From Azoarcus sp. (GTDB taxonomy: Bacteria > Pseudomonadota > Gammaproteobacteria > Burkholderiales > Rhodocyclaceae), in contig JAUSOD010000089.1 of the NCBI GenBank assembly GCA_030656215.1, positions 1 to 54,190 on the forward strand: a stretch of 54,190 nt of DNA, read 5' to 3'. Position numbers and translations under genes: made by a program. The notes under the pieces were generated by a model. The model ran no database searches. It saw only the letters and a program-made list of their open reading frames with translations, and was not told where the DNA came from. Positions 37,949 through 46,855 of the stretch are shown here, in pieces (position 1 is the stretch's first letter; every line of letters begins with the position of its first letter).

Positions 37949-39493
37949 ATGCGCCTGTTCGACATCGATTGCGAATTCGAGCGCGTGGATGCGCCGCTCC
38001 CCATCTTTCTCGCCCGGGTCGACGCGGTGCGCTGGCTCGAATTCGCCCGGGCGATCGCCGAGACCCAGGGCCAGCTGCTCAGCCTGTGGGGCAGCGACCG
38101 CCGCGACACCGGCGCCGGTTTCGAAGTCTGCGTCGCCTACCGCAGCGCGGCCGGCCTGCTGTGGCTGGCGCTCGCGCTCGACCCCGCACAGCCGGCCTAC
38201 CCCGACCTGGCGCGCTACTTCCCGCCGGCCGGGCGCATGCAGCGCGCCGCCCACGACCTGCTCGGCATCGTCGCCGCGGACGCGGACGACACGCGCCCGT
38301 GGTTGCGCCACGCCGCGTGGCCGGCCGACTACTTCCCGCTGCGCAGCGATGTCACCGGGCAGGAGCGCTTCGACCCGGGTACGGACGACTACGCCTTCGT
38401 GCGCGTCGAGGGCGACGGCGTGCACGAGATCCCGGTCGGCCCGGTGCACGCCGGCATCATCGAGCCCGGCCACTTCCGCTTTTCGGTGGTCGGCGAGAAG
38501 GTGCTCAGGCTGGAGCAGCGCCTCGGCTACAAGCACAAAGGGATCGAGCGCCGTTTCGTCGGCATGGCGGTCGATGAAGGCGCCGTGCTCGCAGGGCGGG
38601 TGTCGGGCGACAGCACGGTGGCCTACGCCTGGGCCTATGCGATGGCGGCCGAAGCGCTGGCGGCGGTGCTCATCCCGCCGCGGGCGACCTGGCTGCGCGC
38701 GCTGCTGCTCGAGCGCGAACGCATCGCCAACCACCTCGGCGACCTTGGCGCACTGGGCAACGACGCCGCCTTCGGCTTCGCCCTGGCGCAGTTCTCGCGC
38801 CTGCGCGAAGACTGGCTGCGCACCAACGCCAGCTGCTGCGGCCACCGCCTGCTGATGGACCGGATCGTTCCCGGCGGCGTGGCCTGCGAGCTCGGTCACG
38901 ACGAGCGCCGCACGCTCCGTGTGCAGACTGCCGCAATCCGGTCGGAGGTGACCGCGCTGCAACGCATTTTCGACGATCACGCCGGGCTGCAGGACCGCCT
39001 GGTCACCACCGGTCGGATCACCCCGGCACTCGCCGAACAGCTCGGCCTGACCGGCTTCGCCGCCCGTGCCAGCGGCCGCCGCGCCGACCTGCGCGCCGAC
39101 TTCCCGTGGGCGCCTTACGACCGGCTCGACTTCCAGATCTGCAGCCACACCAACGGCGACGTCGCCGCGCGGCTCAACCTGCGCTTCGCCGAGCTGTTCG
39201 AGTCGCTGCGCCTGATCGACGCCATCCTCGACGAGCTACCCGAGGGCCCCATCCACACACCGTTCGCGGCCCCGGCCAACGCCAGCGGCGTCGGCTGGGT
39301 GGAAGGCTGGCGCGGCGAGATCCTGGTGGCGCTGGAAACCGGTGCGGCCGGCACGATCGCCCGCTGCCACTGCCATGACCCGTCGTGGCACAACTGGCCG
39401 GTGCTCGAGCATGCGGTGATCGGCAACATCGTCGCCGACTTCCCGCTGATCAACAAGTCCTTCAACCTCAGCTATTCAGGGCAGGATCTGTAA
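37949..39493 (+). CDS. hyfG: Ehr complex large subunit (HyfG-like) lacking nickel-site cysteines
   Basis: 514 residues: a NuoC-like part (about 1-150) fused to a NuoD/hydrogenase-large-subunit part. In true group 4 hydrogenases the first metal motif is CGxC; here residues 217-222 read RVSGDS, with both cysteines serine-like positions (S219, S222). The second motif DPCxxC is DPSWHN at 477-482, again without cysteines. Nickel-iron catalysis is therefore not possible. The surrounding fold is well kept (RLGYKHKGIERRF, LLLERERIANHLGDLGALGND), so the protein is functional in another way, as in complex I NuoD. Its stop TAA overlaps the next ATG. The natural electron donor is unknown. Confidence 0.93.
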   Translation: MRLFDIDCEFERVDAPLPIFLARVDAVRWLEFARAIAETQGQLLSLWGSDRRDTGAGFEVCVAYRSAAGLLWLALALDPAQPAYPDLARYFPPAGRMQRAAHDLLGIVAADADDTRPWLRHAAWPADYFPLRSDVTGQERFDPGTDDYAFVRVEGDGVHEIPVGPVHAGIIEPGHFRFSVVGEKVLRLEQRLGYKHKGIERRFVGMAVDEGAVLAGRVSGDSTVAYAWAYAMAAEALAAVLIPPRATWLRALLLERERIANHLGDLGALGNDAAFGFALAQFSRLREDWLRTNASCCGHRLLMDRIVPGGVACELGHDERRTLRVQTAAIRSEVTALQRIFDDHAGLQDRLVTTGRITPALAEQLGLTGFAARASGRRADLRADFPWAPYDRLDFQICSHTNGDVAARLNLRFAELFESLRLIDAILDELPEGPIHTPFAAPANASGVGWVEGWRGEILVALETGAAGTIARCHCHDPSWHNWPVLEHAVIGNIVADFPLINKSFNLSYSGQDL

Positions 39494-40008
39494 TGTGGCA
39501 AGTGCTCAGGAAGATCGCGCGCAGCGGCATCGTCAGCGAGCCGGCCCCCGCGCCGGCGAACGAATGGCGCACCGACGTGCAGCAGATCCACGCCGACCTC
39601 CTCGCCATCCTCGGCCGCGCACTCGCAATCCGCGAGGTCGACGCCGGCTCGTGCAACGGCTGCGAACTCGAGATCAATGCGCTCAACAACCCCTATTACA
39701 ACATCGAGGGGCTGGGGATCAAGTTCGTCGCCAGTCCGCGCCACGCCGACATGCTGCTGGTGACCGGGCCGGTGTCGCGCCACATGGAGGTCGCGCTCAG
39801 GCGCACTTATGACGCGACACCCGCACCAAAACTGGTGGTCGCGGTGGGCGATTGCGGCTGTACCGGGGGTATCTTCGGCGAGAGCTACGCCAGCTGTGGC
39901 CGGGTGGCGAACGTGATCCCGGTGGACGTCGCCGTGCCCGGCTGCCCGCCCCCGCCGCTCGACATCCTGCGCGGCATCCTGGCGGCGGTAAGTTCGGCGC
40001 GGACCTGA
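39493..40008 (+). CDS. hyfI: Ehr complex small iron-sulfur subunit (HyfI/NuoB-like)
   Basis: 171 residues from ATG 39493, overlapping the large-subunit stop (TAATG). It has CNGCE (Cys54 and Cys57), GDCGCTGG and PGCPPPP, the four cysteine positions for the N2-type 4Fe-4S cluster. The partner large subunit has no NiFe site, so this cluster would be the electron acceptor closest to the quinone-like cavity. No ferredoxin-like subunit (HyfA/HyfH/NuoI) follows, so how electrons enter is open. It is the last gene of the operon; purU reads convergently 54 bases on. Confidence 0.92.
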   Translation: MWQVLRKIARSGIVSEPAPAPANEWRTDVQQIHADLLAILGRALAIREVDAGSCNGCELEINALNNPYYNIEGLGIKFVASPRHADMLLVTGPVSRHMEVALRRTYDATPAPKLVVAVGDCGCTGGIFGESYASCGRVANVIPVDVAVPGCPPPPLDILRGILAAVSSART

Positions 40009-40062
40009 GTACGACGAAGGACTGCGCCGGAGAAGCCGGCACCCGCCCCGCGCGGGCGCCGC

Positions 40063-40938
40063 TCAGCGAAACACGATGGTCTTGTTGCCGTGCACCAGCA
40101 CGCGGTCCTCGAGGTGGTAGCGCAGGCCGCGGGCGAGCACCGTTTTCTCGATATCCTTGCCGTAGCGCACCATGTCCTCGACCGAATCGGAGTGGTCGAT
40201 GCGGATCACGTCCTGCTCGATGATCGGGCCCTGGTCGAGGTCGGCGGTCACGTAATGACAGGTGGCGCCGATCAGCTTGACGCCTTTGGTGTAGGCCTGA
40301 TGGTAGGGCTTGGCGCCGACGAAGCTGGGCAGGAAGCTGTGGTGAATGTTGATGATCTGCCCGGGGTAGGCCGCGCACAGATCGGGCGACAGGATCTGCA
40401 TGTAGCGCGCCAGCACCATCGCATCGCCGCGCGACTCCTCGAACAGGCGCTGCACTTCGGCATAGGCCGCGGCCTTGTTGTCGGTGCTGACCGGTACGTG
40501 GTGGAAGGGAATGCCGTGCCACTCGACGAAGCCACGCAGATCGTTGTGATTGGAGATCACGCACGGGATCTCGATGTCGAGCTCGCGCGATTTCCAGCGC
40601 GCAAGCAGGTCGTACAGGCAGTGTTCCTGCTTGCTCACCAGCATCACGACGCGCTTCTTGACCGCCGAGTCGGTGATCTTCCATTCCATCTCGAGCTCTT
40701 CGGCGAGCGGGCGAAAGCGCTCGCGGAATTCGGCGAGATGGAAAGGCAGCGAATCGGTCTTGATCTCGATGCGCATGAAATAGCGCCCCACCGTCTCGCC
40801 CTCGCGCGGAAGCTCGGCGTGGAGCGAGGTCTCGAGGATCCAGCCCCGGTGTTCGGCAATGAAGCTCGATACGCGGGCCACAATGCCGACGCGGTCGGGA
40901 CAGGAGGCAGACAGGGTGAAGAAGCGTTCGCGATGCAT
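40063..40938 (-). CDS. purU: Formyltetrahydrofolate deformylase
   Basis: 291 residues. An N-terminal ACT domain (about 1-85, FTLSASCPDRVGIVARVSSFI) precedes a formyltransferase-type catalytic domain. The Asn-His-Asp catalytic set appears in SNHND, INIHHSFLPSFVGAKPYHQAY and the TADLDQGPII block. It hydrolyses 10-formyl-THF to formate and THF, balancing one-carbon pools. ACT domains in PurU respond to methionine and glycine. It is convergent with the Ehr operon and lies 46 bases upstream-adjacent to thrH in the leftward direction, so thrH-purU may be one transcript. Confidence 0.95.
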   Translation of the reverse strand: MHRERFFTLSASCPDRVGIVARVSSFIAEHRGWILETSLHAELPREGETVGRYFMRIEIKTDSLPFHLAEFRERFRPLAEELEMEWKITDSAVKKRVVMLVSKQEHCLYDLLARWKSRELDIEIPCVISNHNDLRGFVEWHGIPFHHVPVSTDNKAAAYAEVQRLFEESRGDAMVLARYMQILSPDLCAAYPGQIINIHHSFLPSFVGAKPYHQAYTKGVKLIGATCHYVTADLDQGPIIEQDVIRIDHSDSVEDMVRYGKDIEKTVLARGLRYHLEDRVLVHGNKTIVFR

Positions 40939-40984
40939 GGTGGTTCCGGTCGGTGGGCGCTATCGATGGCGTCGCCTGAAGCGA

Positions 40985-41596
40985 TCAGCCGGCGCGGGCG
41001 AAGGCTTTGTCGATCTCGGTGCGCAGCGCAGCGTAGTCGCGCACCACCGGATACTGCGGGAATTCGCGGATCACGTTCTCTGGCGGATGGAACAGGATGC
41101 CGCCGTGGGCTTCGCCGAGCATGGCAGTGTCGTTGTAGGAATCGCCCGCGGCCACCACCTTGAAGTTGAGCTCCTTGAAGCGCTGCACCGCCTCGCGCTT
41201 CTGGTCGGGCATGCGCAGGTGGTAATTGACCAGCACGCCCTCGGCATCGGCTTCGAGACTGTGGCAGAACAGGGTCGGCAGGCCGAGCTGCACCATCAGC
41301 GGCTTGGCGAACTCGTAGAAGGTGTCGGACAGGATGATCACCTGATAGGCATCGCGCAGCTCGTCGAGAAATTCGCGCGCACCGGCCATCGGGCCCATCT
41401 CGGCGATCACCTTCTGGATATCGGGCAGGCCAAGCTTGTTCTTGGCCAGGATATCGAGCCGGTACTTCATCAGGGTGTCGTAATTCGGCTCGTCGCGGGT
41501 GGTACGGCGCAACTCGGAAATGCCGGTCCGCTCGGCGAATTCGATCCAGATTTCCGGAACCAGCACACCTTCAAGGTCGAGACAGACGATACGCAC
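40985..41596 (-). CDS. thrH: ThrH phosphoserine phosphatase/homoserine phosphotransferase
   Basis: 203 residues of the HAD superfamily. The nucleophile motif is CLDLEGVLVPE (ThrH type with Glu in place of the usual acid/base Asp), motif II is LSDTFYEF and motif III is GDSYNDTAML. ThrH of Pseudomonas removes phosphate from phosphoserine and can transfer it to homoserine, linking serine and threonine synthesis. GGAGCG is six bases before the start. It is a single cytosolic domain of normal length. Confidence 0.93.
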   Translation of the reverse strand: MRIVCLDLEGVLVPEIWIEFAERTGISELRRTTRDEPNYDTLMKYRLDILAKNKLGLPDIQKVIAEMGPMAGAREFLDELRDAYQVIILSDTFYEFAKPLMVQLGLPTLFCHSLEADAEGVLVNYHLRMPDQKREAVQRFKELNFKVVAAGDSYNDTAMLGEAHGGILFHPPENVIREFPQYPVVRDYAALRTEIDKAFARAG

Positions 41597-41760
41597 CGGA
41601 CGCTCCTGTGGGCAAATTTGGGCAAGGCCCGGATTCTACCACCGGGCACGGGACTGCCTCGTTGCAGTGCAATGTGATCGAGTACGCGGCTGAATGATCA
41701 TTTGACTGGATCGACAATGGCCCTGCGCCGATACTGCGGGAAAAATCAACATTCGGCCTC

Positions 41761-42963
41761 ATGATCAAGCTCATTCCCGTCCAGGATCTCCGACCCGGCA
41801 TGTTCATCCACGACCTCAATTGCGGCTGGATGGAGCACAATTTTGTGCGCAACAGCTTTGCGGTCGAGGACGACAGCACACTGCGCAAGGTGCGGGCACT
41901 GAAGACCCACGAGGTCTACATCGACACCGACCGCGGGCTGGACGTGACCAACGCCCCGACCCTGGAGGAGGCCGAGCACAAGCTTGACGAGCAGCTCGAA
42001 GCAATTGCTATCAAGCCGGCCCCCCCGACCGTGCCCACCACCCTCGCCGGCGAAAAGCAGCGAGCACGAAACCTGCATCGCGATGCCAACGTGATCGTGC
42101 GCAACATGATGGGCGACATACGCCTGGGCAAACAGATAGAGCTCGAACAGATCGAGCCCCTGGTGGAGAGGATCGTCGAATCGATCTTCCGCCAGCAGGA
42201 CGCGCTGCTGCCGCTGGCACGGCTCAAGAACCACGACGAATACACGTTTCAGCACTCAGTCTCGGTGTGCACGCTGATGACCTCGTTCGCGCGTGCGCTG
42301 GAACTACCGCGCGAGATTATCCATGAGATCGCGATCGGGGCGCTGCTCCACGACGTGGGCAAGGCCAAGGTATCGGACGACATCCTCAACAAGCCGGCCA
42401 AGCTGACCGATGCCGAATTCACCAAGATGAAATCGCACGTGGTGCAGAGCAAACTCATCCTGCTCGGCACCCCGGGGATCAGCAACATTGCGCTCGACGT
42501 CGCAGCCCAGCACCACGAGCGCTTCGACGGCACCGGCTACCCGAACAAACTCAAGGGCGACCAGATCAGCCTCTACGGCCAGATGGGGGCGATCGTCGAC
42601 GTATATGACGCGATCACCTCCAACCGCGTCTATCACAAGGGCATGCCGCCCACCGAGGCCCTGCGCAAGCTGCTCGAGTGGAGCAAGTTCCACTTCAAGC
42701 CGGACATGGTGCAGGCCTTCATCCGCGCAATCGGCATTTATCCGAGCGGCTCACTGGTACGGCTGGAGAGCGGCCGCCTGGCGGTGGTGCAAGAACAGCA
42801 TGCCGACAAGCTGATGCAGCCGACGGTGAAGGTGATGTTCCATACCAAGGGCCACTACCTCACACCCGAAGTGGTGGACCTGCGTCACTCACAGGATCGC
42901 ATCGCCGCCCATGAATCATTCGAGGTCTGGAAGATCGACCCGGCGCAGTGGGTGGCATCCTGA
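41761..42963 (+). CDS. HD-GYP domain cyclic-di-GMP phosphodiesterase with DUF3391
   Basis: 400 residues. The N-terminal DUF3391 domain (about 1-125) opens with IPVQDLRPGMFIHDL, then an HD-GYP domain has HDVGK (the HD pair), HHERFDGTGYP (the HHExxDGxGYP signature) and DVYDAITSNRVYHKG. The complete metal set suggests active hydrolysis of cyclic-di-GMP. There are no membrane segments, so it is cytosolic. It likely affects the switch between motility and biofilm, fitting an organism with a PEP-CTERM/exopolysaccharide system. It stands alone; the 164 bases before it contain no clear promoter that I can name. Confidence 0.92.
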   Translation: MIKLIPVQDLRPGMFIHDLNCGWMEHNFVRNSFAVEDDSTLRKVRALKTHEVYIDTDRGLDVTNAPTLEEAEHKLDEQLEAIAIKPAPPTVPTTLAGEKQRARNLHRDANVIVRNMMGDIRLGKQIELEQIEPLVERIVESIFRQQDALLPLARLKNHDEYTFQHSVSVCTLMTSFARALELPREIIHEIAIGALLHDVGKAKVSDDILNKPAKLTDAEFTKMKSHVVQSKLILLGTPGISNIALDVAAQHHERFDGTGYPNKLKGDQISLYGQMGAIVDVYDAITSNRVYHKGMPPTEALRKLLEWSKFHFKPDMVQAFIRAIGIYPSGSLVRLESGRLAVVQEQHADKLMQPTVKVMFHTKGHYLTPEVVDLRHSQDRIAAHESFEVWKIDPAQWVAS

Positions 42964-43092
42964 TCGCACGTGTTGAGCCAGCTTTTTGCGCAATTGGGAG
43001 TGCGGTTTGACCAACCCGCTCACGAATGGAAACGCGCTTAAAACGCCAAAGGCGCTATCCTACGCATCCCAATAACGTGACCCACATAGCGC

Positions 43093-43716
43093 ATGTCTTC
43101 ACGTCCTTCTTTTCGCATTGCCCTCCGCACCCTGGCCCTTGGCCTGATCGTGGCCCACGCGCACGCCGCCGATGACACCGACGCCGGGGCGGGTCGCATC
43201 GACCAACTCAAGGCTGAAGCCAAGCACTTGCGCGACCAGGCCGAAACCACGTTTCAGGCAGCCGAGTCGTCTTGCTACGGACGCTTCATGGTCAATCGCT
43301 GTATCGACCAGGCCAAGCAGGCACGGCTCGACGCCATCCGCAGTGCGCGGGAACTCGAAAGCGAGGCGCGCAAACTCGAACTCGCAGAACGACAGCGTGC
43401 AGCAGCCGAGGTCATGCAGACCAATCCCGGGGCCCCGCTGACCCCGGCGAGCCCGTCGCCCGCAGCCGACGCTGTGATCACCCCCACGCCAGAGGCCGAG
43501 CGGCTGCGCGCCGACCGTGAGCGCGTGGCTGACCAGGCCGAAACCGATGCCCGCGCCGCGCAAGCCGCGAAGGATGTCGAGCGCGCCCGCGAGCGCAGCA
43601 AGGCCGATGCGGCTGCCGCGCAGCGCGCCGAGCAGGCTGCCCGCGAGCGCGCACGCTACGAAGAACGGATTCGCGAGTACGAAGAAAAGAAAGCCCGCGA
43701 CGCCGCCGGACGCTGA
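43093..43716 (+). CDS. Secreted alanine-rich coiled-coil protein of unknown function
   Basis: 207 residues with a Sec signal (about 1-25, AHAHAAD) and no lipobox. The mature part contains a short segment with two cysteines, ESSCYGRFMVNRCIDQAKQARLDAIR, which could form a disulfide. Then come a Pro/Thr-rich linker (about 115-138) and a long charged helix (ERLRADRERVADQAETDARAA... to the end) predicted as coiled coil. Similar small periplasmic proteins are common in Rhodocyclales and Burkholderiales, without known function. It stands alone between the HD-GYP gene and a convergent transporter. Confidence 0.7.
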   Translation: MSSRPSFRIALRTLALGLIVAHAHAADDTDAGAGRIDQLKAEAKHLRDQAETTFQAAESSCYGRFMVNRCIDQAKQARLDAIRSARELESEARKLELAERQRAAAEVMQTNPGAPLTPASPSPAADAVITPTPEAERLRADRERVADQAETDARAAQAAKDVERARERSKADAAAAQRAEQAARERARYEERIREYEEKKARDAAGR

Positions 43717-43840
43717 ACCGGAACAAGCCCGGCACACGCTGCCGAGCCAGTTCCAGCATCGAGACGGAACGCATTGTCGACCCGGTGGCGGACACCGCGC
43801 ACCCCGCGGTCAATTACCGGACAGCCGCCTGGACCTCGGC

Positions 43841-44737
43841 TCAGGCCGATACGACCGTGCGGTTCGCCACCCAGATTCCCAGCCCGACCAGGCCCAGGGC
43901 AATGAACACCGCCGGCGTCAAGGGCTCACCCAGCAGCAGTCCGCCGGCCACCACGCCGAGCACGGGGGTCAGGAAGGAGAACGACGACAGCCGCGTCGCC
44001 GGATAGTGTCGAATCAGCCAGAACCAGCCGAGATAGCTTGCGGCTGCCACCACCACGGTCTGGAACGCCAAACTTGCCCACACCATCGGCGTCGGCGCAA
44101 ACACGCCCGGCTCGCCGAGCATCTGCGCCACCAGCGGCAACACCAGCGCCGACACCCCGAGCTGGTAGATCAGCGTCTTCTCCGGCGCCACCCGACCCAG
44201 CGCCGAGGCCTTGACCGTGAGCGTGGTCGCCGCCCAGAACACAGCCGCGGCGAACATCATCAGATCCCCCAGCCAGGCCAAGCCCGACGGTTGCAGCAGA
44301 TTCTCACCGAACAACGCCAGCACGCCGACAAAAGCCAGCGCCATGCCCATCCACTGCGCACGACGCATATGCTCGTGCGGCAGCAGCCAGACCGCGCCCA
44401 CCGCCACCACGAAGGGCGCGGTATACAGAAAGATCACGCCGCGCGACGCGGTGGTGTACTCCAGCGCCCAATAAAGCAGCGCGAATTCGCAGGCAAACAG
44501 CAGCCCCGCCAGCAGGCCGGGCCACAGGCTACCGTCGCGCTCGAACAGCTTCACCCCGCGCAGTCCCGCCCACGCCCACACCAGAACGACGGCGCCGAGC
44601 GAGCGCAGCCCCGCCTGCCACACTGGCGAGATGCCCACGTTGGCCAGCTTGATCGCCACCTGCTGGATGCCCCAGATCGTGCAGAACACTACCATCAGGC
44701 CGATAGCCAGACGGTCGAGCTGGTGCTTGGAGGGCAT
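43841..44737 (-). CDS. EamA-family DMT transporter
   Basis: 298 residues from ATG 44737, with GGAGA seven bases upstream; the extension to 44923 is not needed. Ten membrane helices form two EamA repeats. The first begins LMVVFCTIWGIQQVAIKLA and ends with LLYWALEYTTASRGVIFLYTAPFVVAV; the second has WAATTLTVKASALGRV and LSSFSFLTPVLGVVAGGLLLGE. Relatives export amino acids, purines or other metabolites across the inner membrane. Neighbours give no hint of the substrate. Confidence 0.88.
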   Translation of the reverse strand: MPSKHQLDRLAIGLMVVFCTIWGIQQVAIKLANVGISPVWQAGLRSLGAVVLVWAWAGLRGVKLFERDGSLWPGLLAGLLFACEFALLYWALEYTTASRGVIFLYTAPFVVAVGAVWLLPHEHMRRAQWMGMALAFVGVLALFGENLLQPSGLAWLGDLMMFAAAVFWAATTLTVKASALGRVAPEKTLIYQLGVSALVLPLVAQMLGEPGVFAPTPMVWASLAFQTVVVAAASYLGWFWLIRHYPATRLSSFSFLTPVLGVVAGGLLLGEPLTPAVFIALGLVGLGIWVANRTVVSA

Positions 44738-44843
44738 GCGTCGTCTCCGATTTTGTTTTGGTTTGCGAAGTATACGCGGGGGGACTGGATACGGTTGCAG
44801 GCCTGAATCCGCCCCTAACGGTGCCTGGGAGGCGGTCGGACTT

Positions 44844-45722
44844 TCAGCCGGCCCCCGCTGCCGACGCCGGCGCGGCGCAGGCAAGCTGCTCGAACTGCCC
44901 CGCCCAGGAAGAGACTTCGCCAAGCAAGTGCCGGCGTTGTGTCGGGCTGGCGGTGTTGAAGGTATCGGCCAGCAAGCTCAGTGTCAGCGCCTGGTTGCGG
45001 GCCACATCGGTCTGGTAATGCTCGGGCCACCCGATGGTGGGGGTGACCAGCAAGCCCGCCAGGCGCACCTCGAATTCGGGCCGCTCACGCCGTGCAAGCG
45101 CCGCGAGTAGCTCTCCCTGCCATTGCTCACGGTTGCGCAACCATTGCTCGGTGGTCGGGACGAGGCTTGCACTCCACGCGGCAACGAGCGTGCGCTGGTT
45201 GGGTTGCAGGCGACCAAACCAGGTCTTCAGGCGCTTTTCCATGCGCTCGATCTGGCGCGCGTGCAGTTCGTCCGCGGTCCCATCCAGAAACTTCTCGCGC
45301 GCCTCCTTGTTGCGTTCGACAAACGCGGCGGCAAGCTCCTCGACCTGGGCATCGCTGAGCCCCGCCAGCAGCAGACGCGCGTCGGGCGTGATTGCCGTCA
45401 TCAACACGCGCCAGAAGGTCTCTCCACGCTGGAGGTAGTGCTCGAGCTCAGTGGCGGCGAGCGGCGTGCCCTCATTGAGGCGCCTCTCAAGATCGCGCAG
45501 CAAGCCCCCGTAAGGCCCGAGCTGACTGCTGCAGTGCCATGCCAGGCGCTGCGCGAGGCGAGCATCGAGCAAGCGCTTCTGCTCGCGGTCCAGGGTCACG
45601 TAGTCCCCGACGTACCACGGCACCAGCCAGTCGAGTTGTTTATAGGCCAGGCGCGCGGCGCATCCGGCCAGGAGCAGGACGGGCAACAGCAGGACAAGGA
45701 GGAGGCGGGCACGCAGTCGCAT
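44844..45722 (-). CDS. DUF6279-type lipoprotein
   Basis: 292 residues with a lipoprotein signal (MRLRARLLLVLLLPVLLLAGC, lipobox LAGC) and a mature part that starts AARLAYKQLDWLVPWYVGDYVTLD, the hallmark of this family of betaproteobacterial and gammaproteobacterial lipoproteins. The rest is helical and charged, with a conserved KTWFGRLQPNQRTLVAAWS block. Function is unknown. It is the last gene of the leftward gshA-gshB-apbE group, 80 bases after apbE, and may be transcribed with it. Confidence 0.8.
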   Translation of the reverse strand: MRLRARLLLVLLLPVLLLAGCAARLAYKQLDWLVPWYVGDYVTLDREQKRLLDARLAQRLAWHCSSQLGPYGGLLRDLERRLNEGTPLAATELEHYLQRGETFWRVLMTAITPDARLLLAGLSDAQVEELAAAFVERNKEAREKFLDGTADELHARQIERMEKRLKTWFGRLQPNQRTLVAAWSASLVPTTEQWLRNREQWQGELLAALARRERPEFEVRLAGLLVTPTIGWPEHYQTDVARNQALTLSLLADTFNTASPTQRRHLLGEVSSWAGQFEQLACAAPASAAGAG

Positions 45723-45802
45723 GGTGGCTCAGAGCACGAGCCTGCCGATAAAGTTCGCAGCCCGCAGCCCACCGGAATGTTCCGCACGCGTTTGCGCGGC
45801 AG

Positions 45803-46855
45803 TCAGTCGACGACGGTGACCTCGGTCGGCACCGGAAACTGCAAACGCGCACGCAGCGCCCTGGTCACCTCGACGCGGCCATCCTCAGCCACCCGCAGCG
45901 CGTGGTCGATGCCGAAACGGCGTGTCTGATCGCGCCAGGCGTCGTTGGCGAGGTAGGCCGGCTTGCTCGCGGCGTCCGACAGCGTGCCGGCACCGGCGCG
46001 CGGGGTGATGAGCACGGTGAGCGACTGGGTGCCATGAGCCGGCTGCCCGGTACGCGGATCGAGCAGATGCGCATAGCGCACGCCGTCGAGCTCGAAGTAG
46101 CGCTGATAGTCGCCGGACGTACCTACCGCCTCGCCGTCGTACAGCGGCAGCGTGGCGAGCGGTGCCGGGTTGCGCGGGTGCTGGATGCCGATACGCCATG
46201 GCTGATCGCCCTTCTTGCCGAGCGCCATCACATTGCCGCCGATATTGATCAACGCATTGGCGACCCCCTGCGCCCGCAGGATGGCCACCGCGCGGTCCAG
46301 CGCATAGCCCTTTGCGTAGCCGCCGAGGTCGAGCTGGACCGCCGGATTACGGCTACTGACGCGATTGCCCTCGATCACCAGATCACTCATGCGCGGACGC
46401 GCGGCGAGCAAGGCCGCAAGCTTTTCGGGGTCAGGCCGGATCGGCACGAAGGTGTCGGTGTGAAAACCCCACAGCGCAATCAGGCTGCCTAGTGCCGGAT
46501 CGAACAGCTCGTCGCCGGTGGCCGCCACCTGCCGGGCGTCACGCAGCATTGCGGCCAGTTCGTCCGACACCTCCAGCGCCTCGCCACGGGCGATGGCCGT
46601 GTTCAAGGCGGTGAGTTCGGACGGCTCCCAGGCGTGATAGGCGCGATGCAGCCGATCGAACTCGCGCAGCACCGCAGCGGCTGCGGCATCGGCCTGCGCC
46701 TTGTCTTCGCTGTAGACCGCAACATCGACCCGGGTGCCGAAAACATAGGACTCCTGGTGGAAAATCTGCGGTCGCGAGCAGGCCGAAAGCACTAGCGCGC
46801 ACACGAGCACCAGGAGAGCGGCCTGCAGCCGCCCGAGACCACACGAGAATCTCAT
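45803..46855 (-). CDS. apbE: ApbE-type FMN transferase lipoprotein
   Basis: 350 residues from ATG 46855; the long frame reaching 47695 is a shadow of gshB. A lipoprotein signal ends at LSAC (residue 26). The body has FGTRVDVAVYS, LDLGGYAKGYALDRA (flavin and Mg binding), NIGGNVMALG and HLLDPRTGQPA. ApbE attaches FMN from FAD to threonines of exported proteins such as NqrC and RnfG; no such target is encoded in the window. The start overlaps the gshB stop (ATGA), so it is coupled to glutathione synthesis genes, an unusual but known arrangement. Confidence 0.92.
   Translation of the reverse strand: MRFSCGLGRLQAALLVLVCALVLSACSRPQIFHQESYVFGTRVDVAVYSEDKAQADAAAAAVLREFDRLHRAYHAWEPSELTALNTAIARGEALEVSDELAAMLRDARQVAATGDELFDPALGSLIALWGFHTDTFVPIRPDPEKLAALLAARPRMSDLVIEGNRVSSRNPAVQLDLGGYAKGYALDRAVAILRAQGVANALINIGGNVMALGKKGDQPWRIGIQHPRNPAPLATLPLYDGEAVGTSGDYQRYFELDGVRYAHLLDPRTGQPAHGTQSLTVLITPRAGAGTLSDAASKPAYLANDAWRDQTRRFGIDHALRVAEDGRVEVTRALRARLQFPVPTEVTVVD

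Noticed and set aside
32882-40008. Operon as a true hydrogenase-4 or formate hydrogenlyase
   Set aside because: All four nickel-ligand cysteines are missing from the large subunit, and there is no ferredoxin subunit, formate dehydrogenase or maturation gene.
32882-40008. Operon as part of NADH dehydrogenase (nuo)
   Set aside because: HyfE-type subunit, fused NuoC/D-like protein and gene order are of the Hyf/Ehr branch; NuoE, F, G and I are absent.
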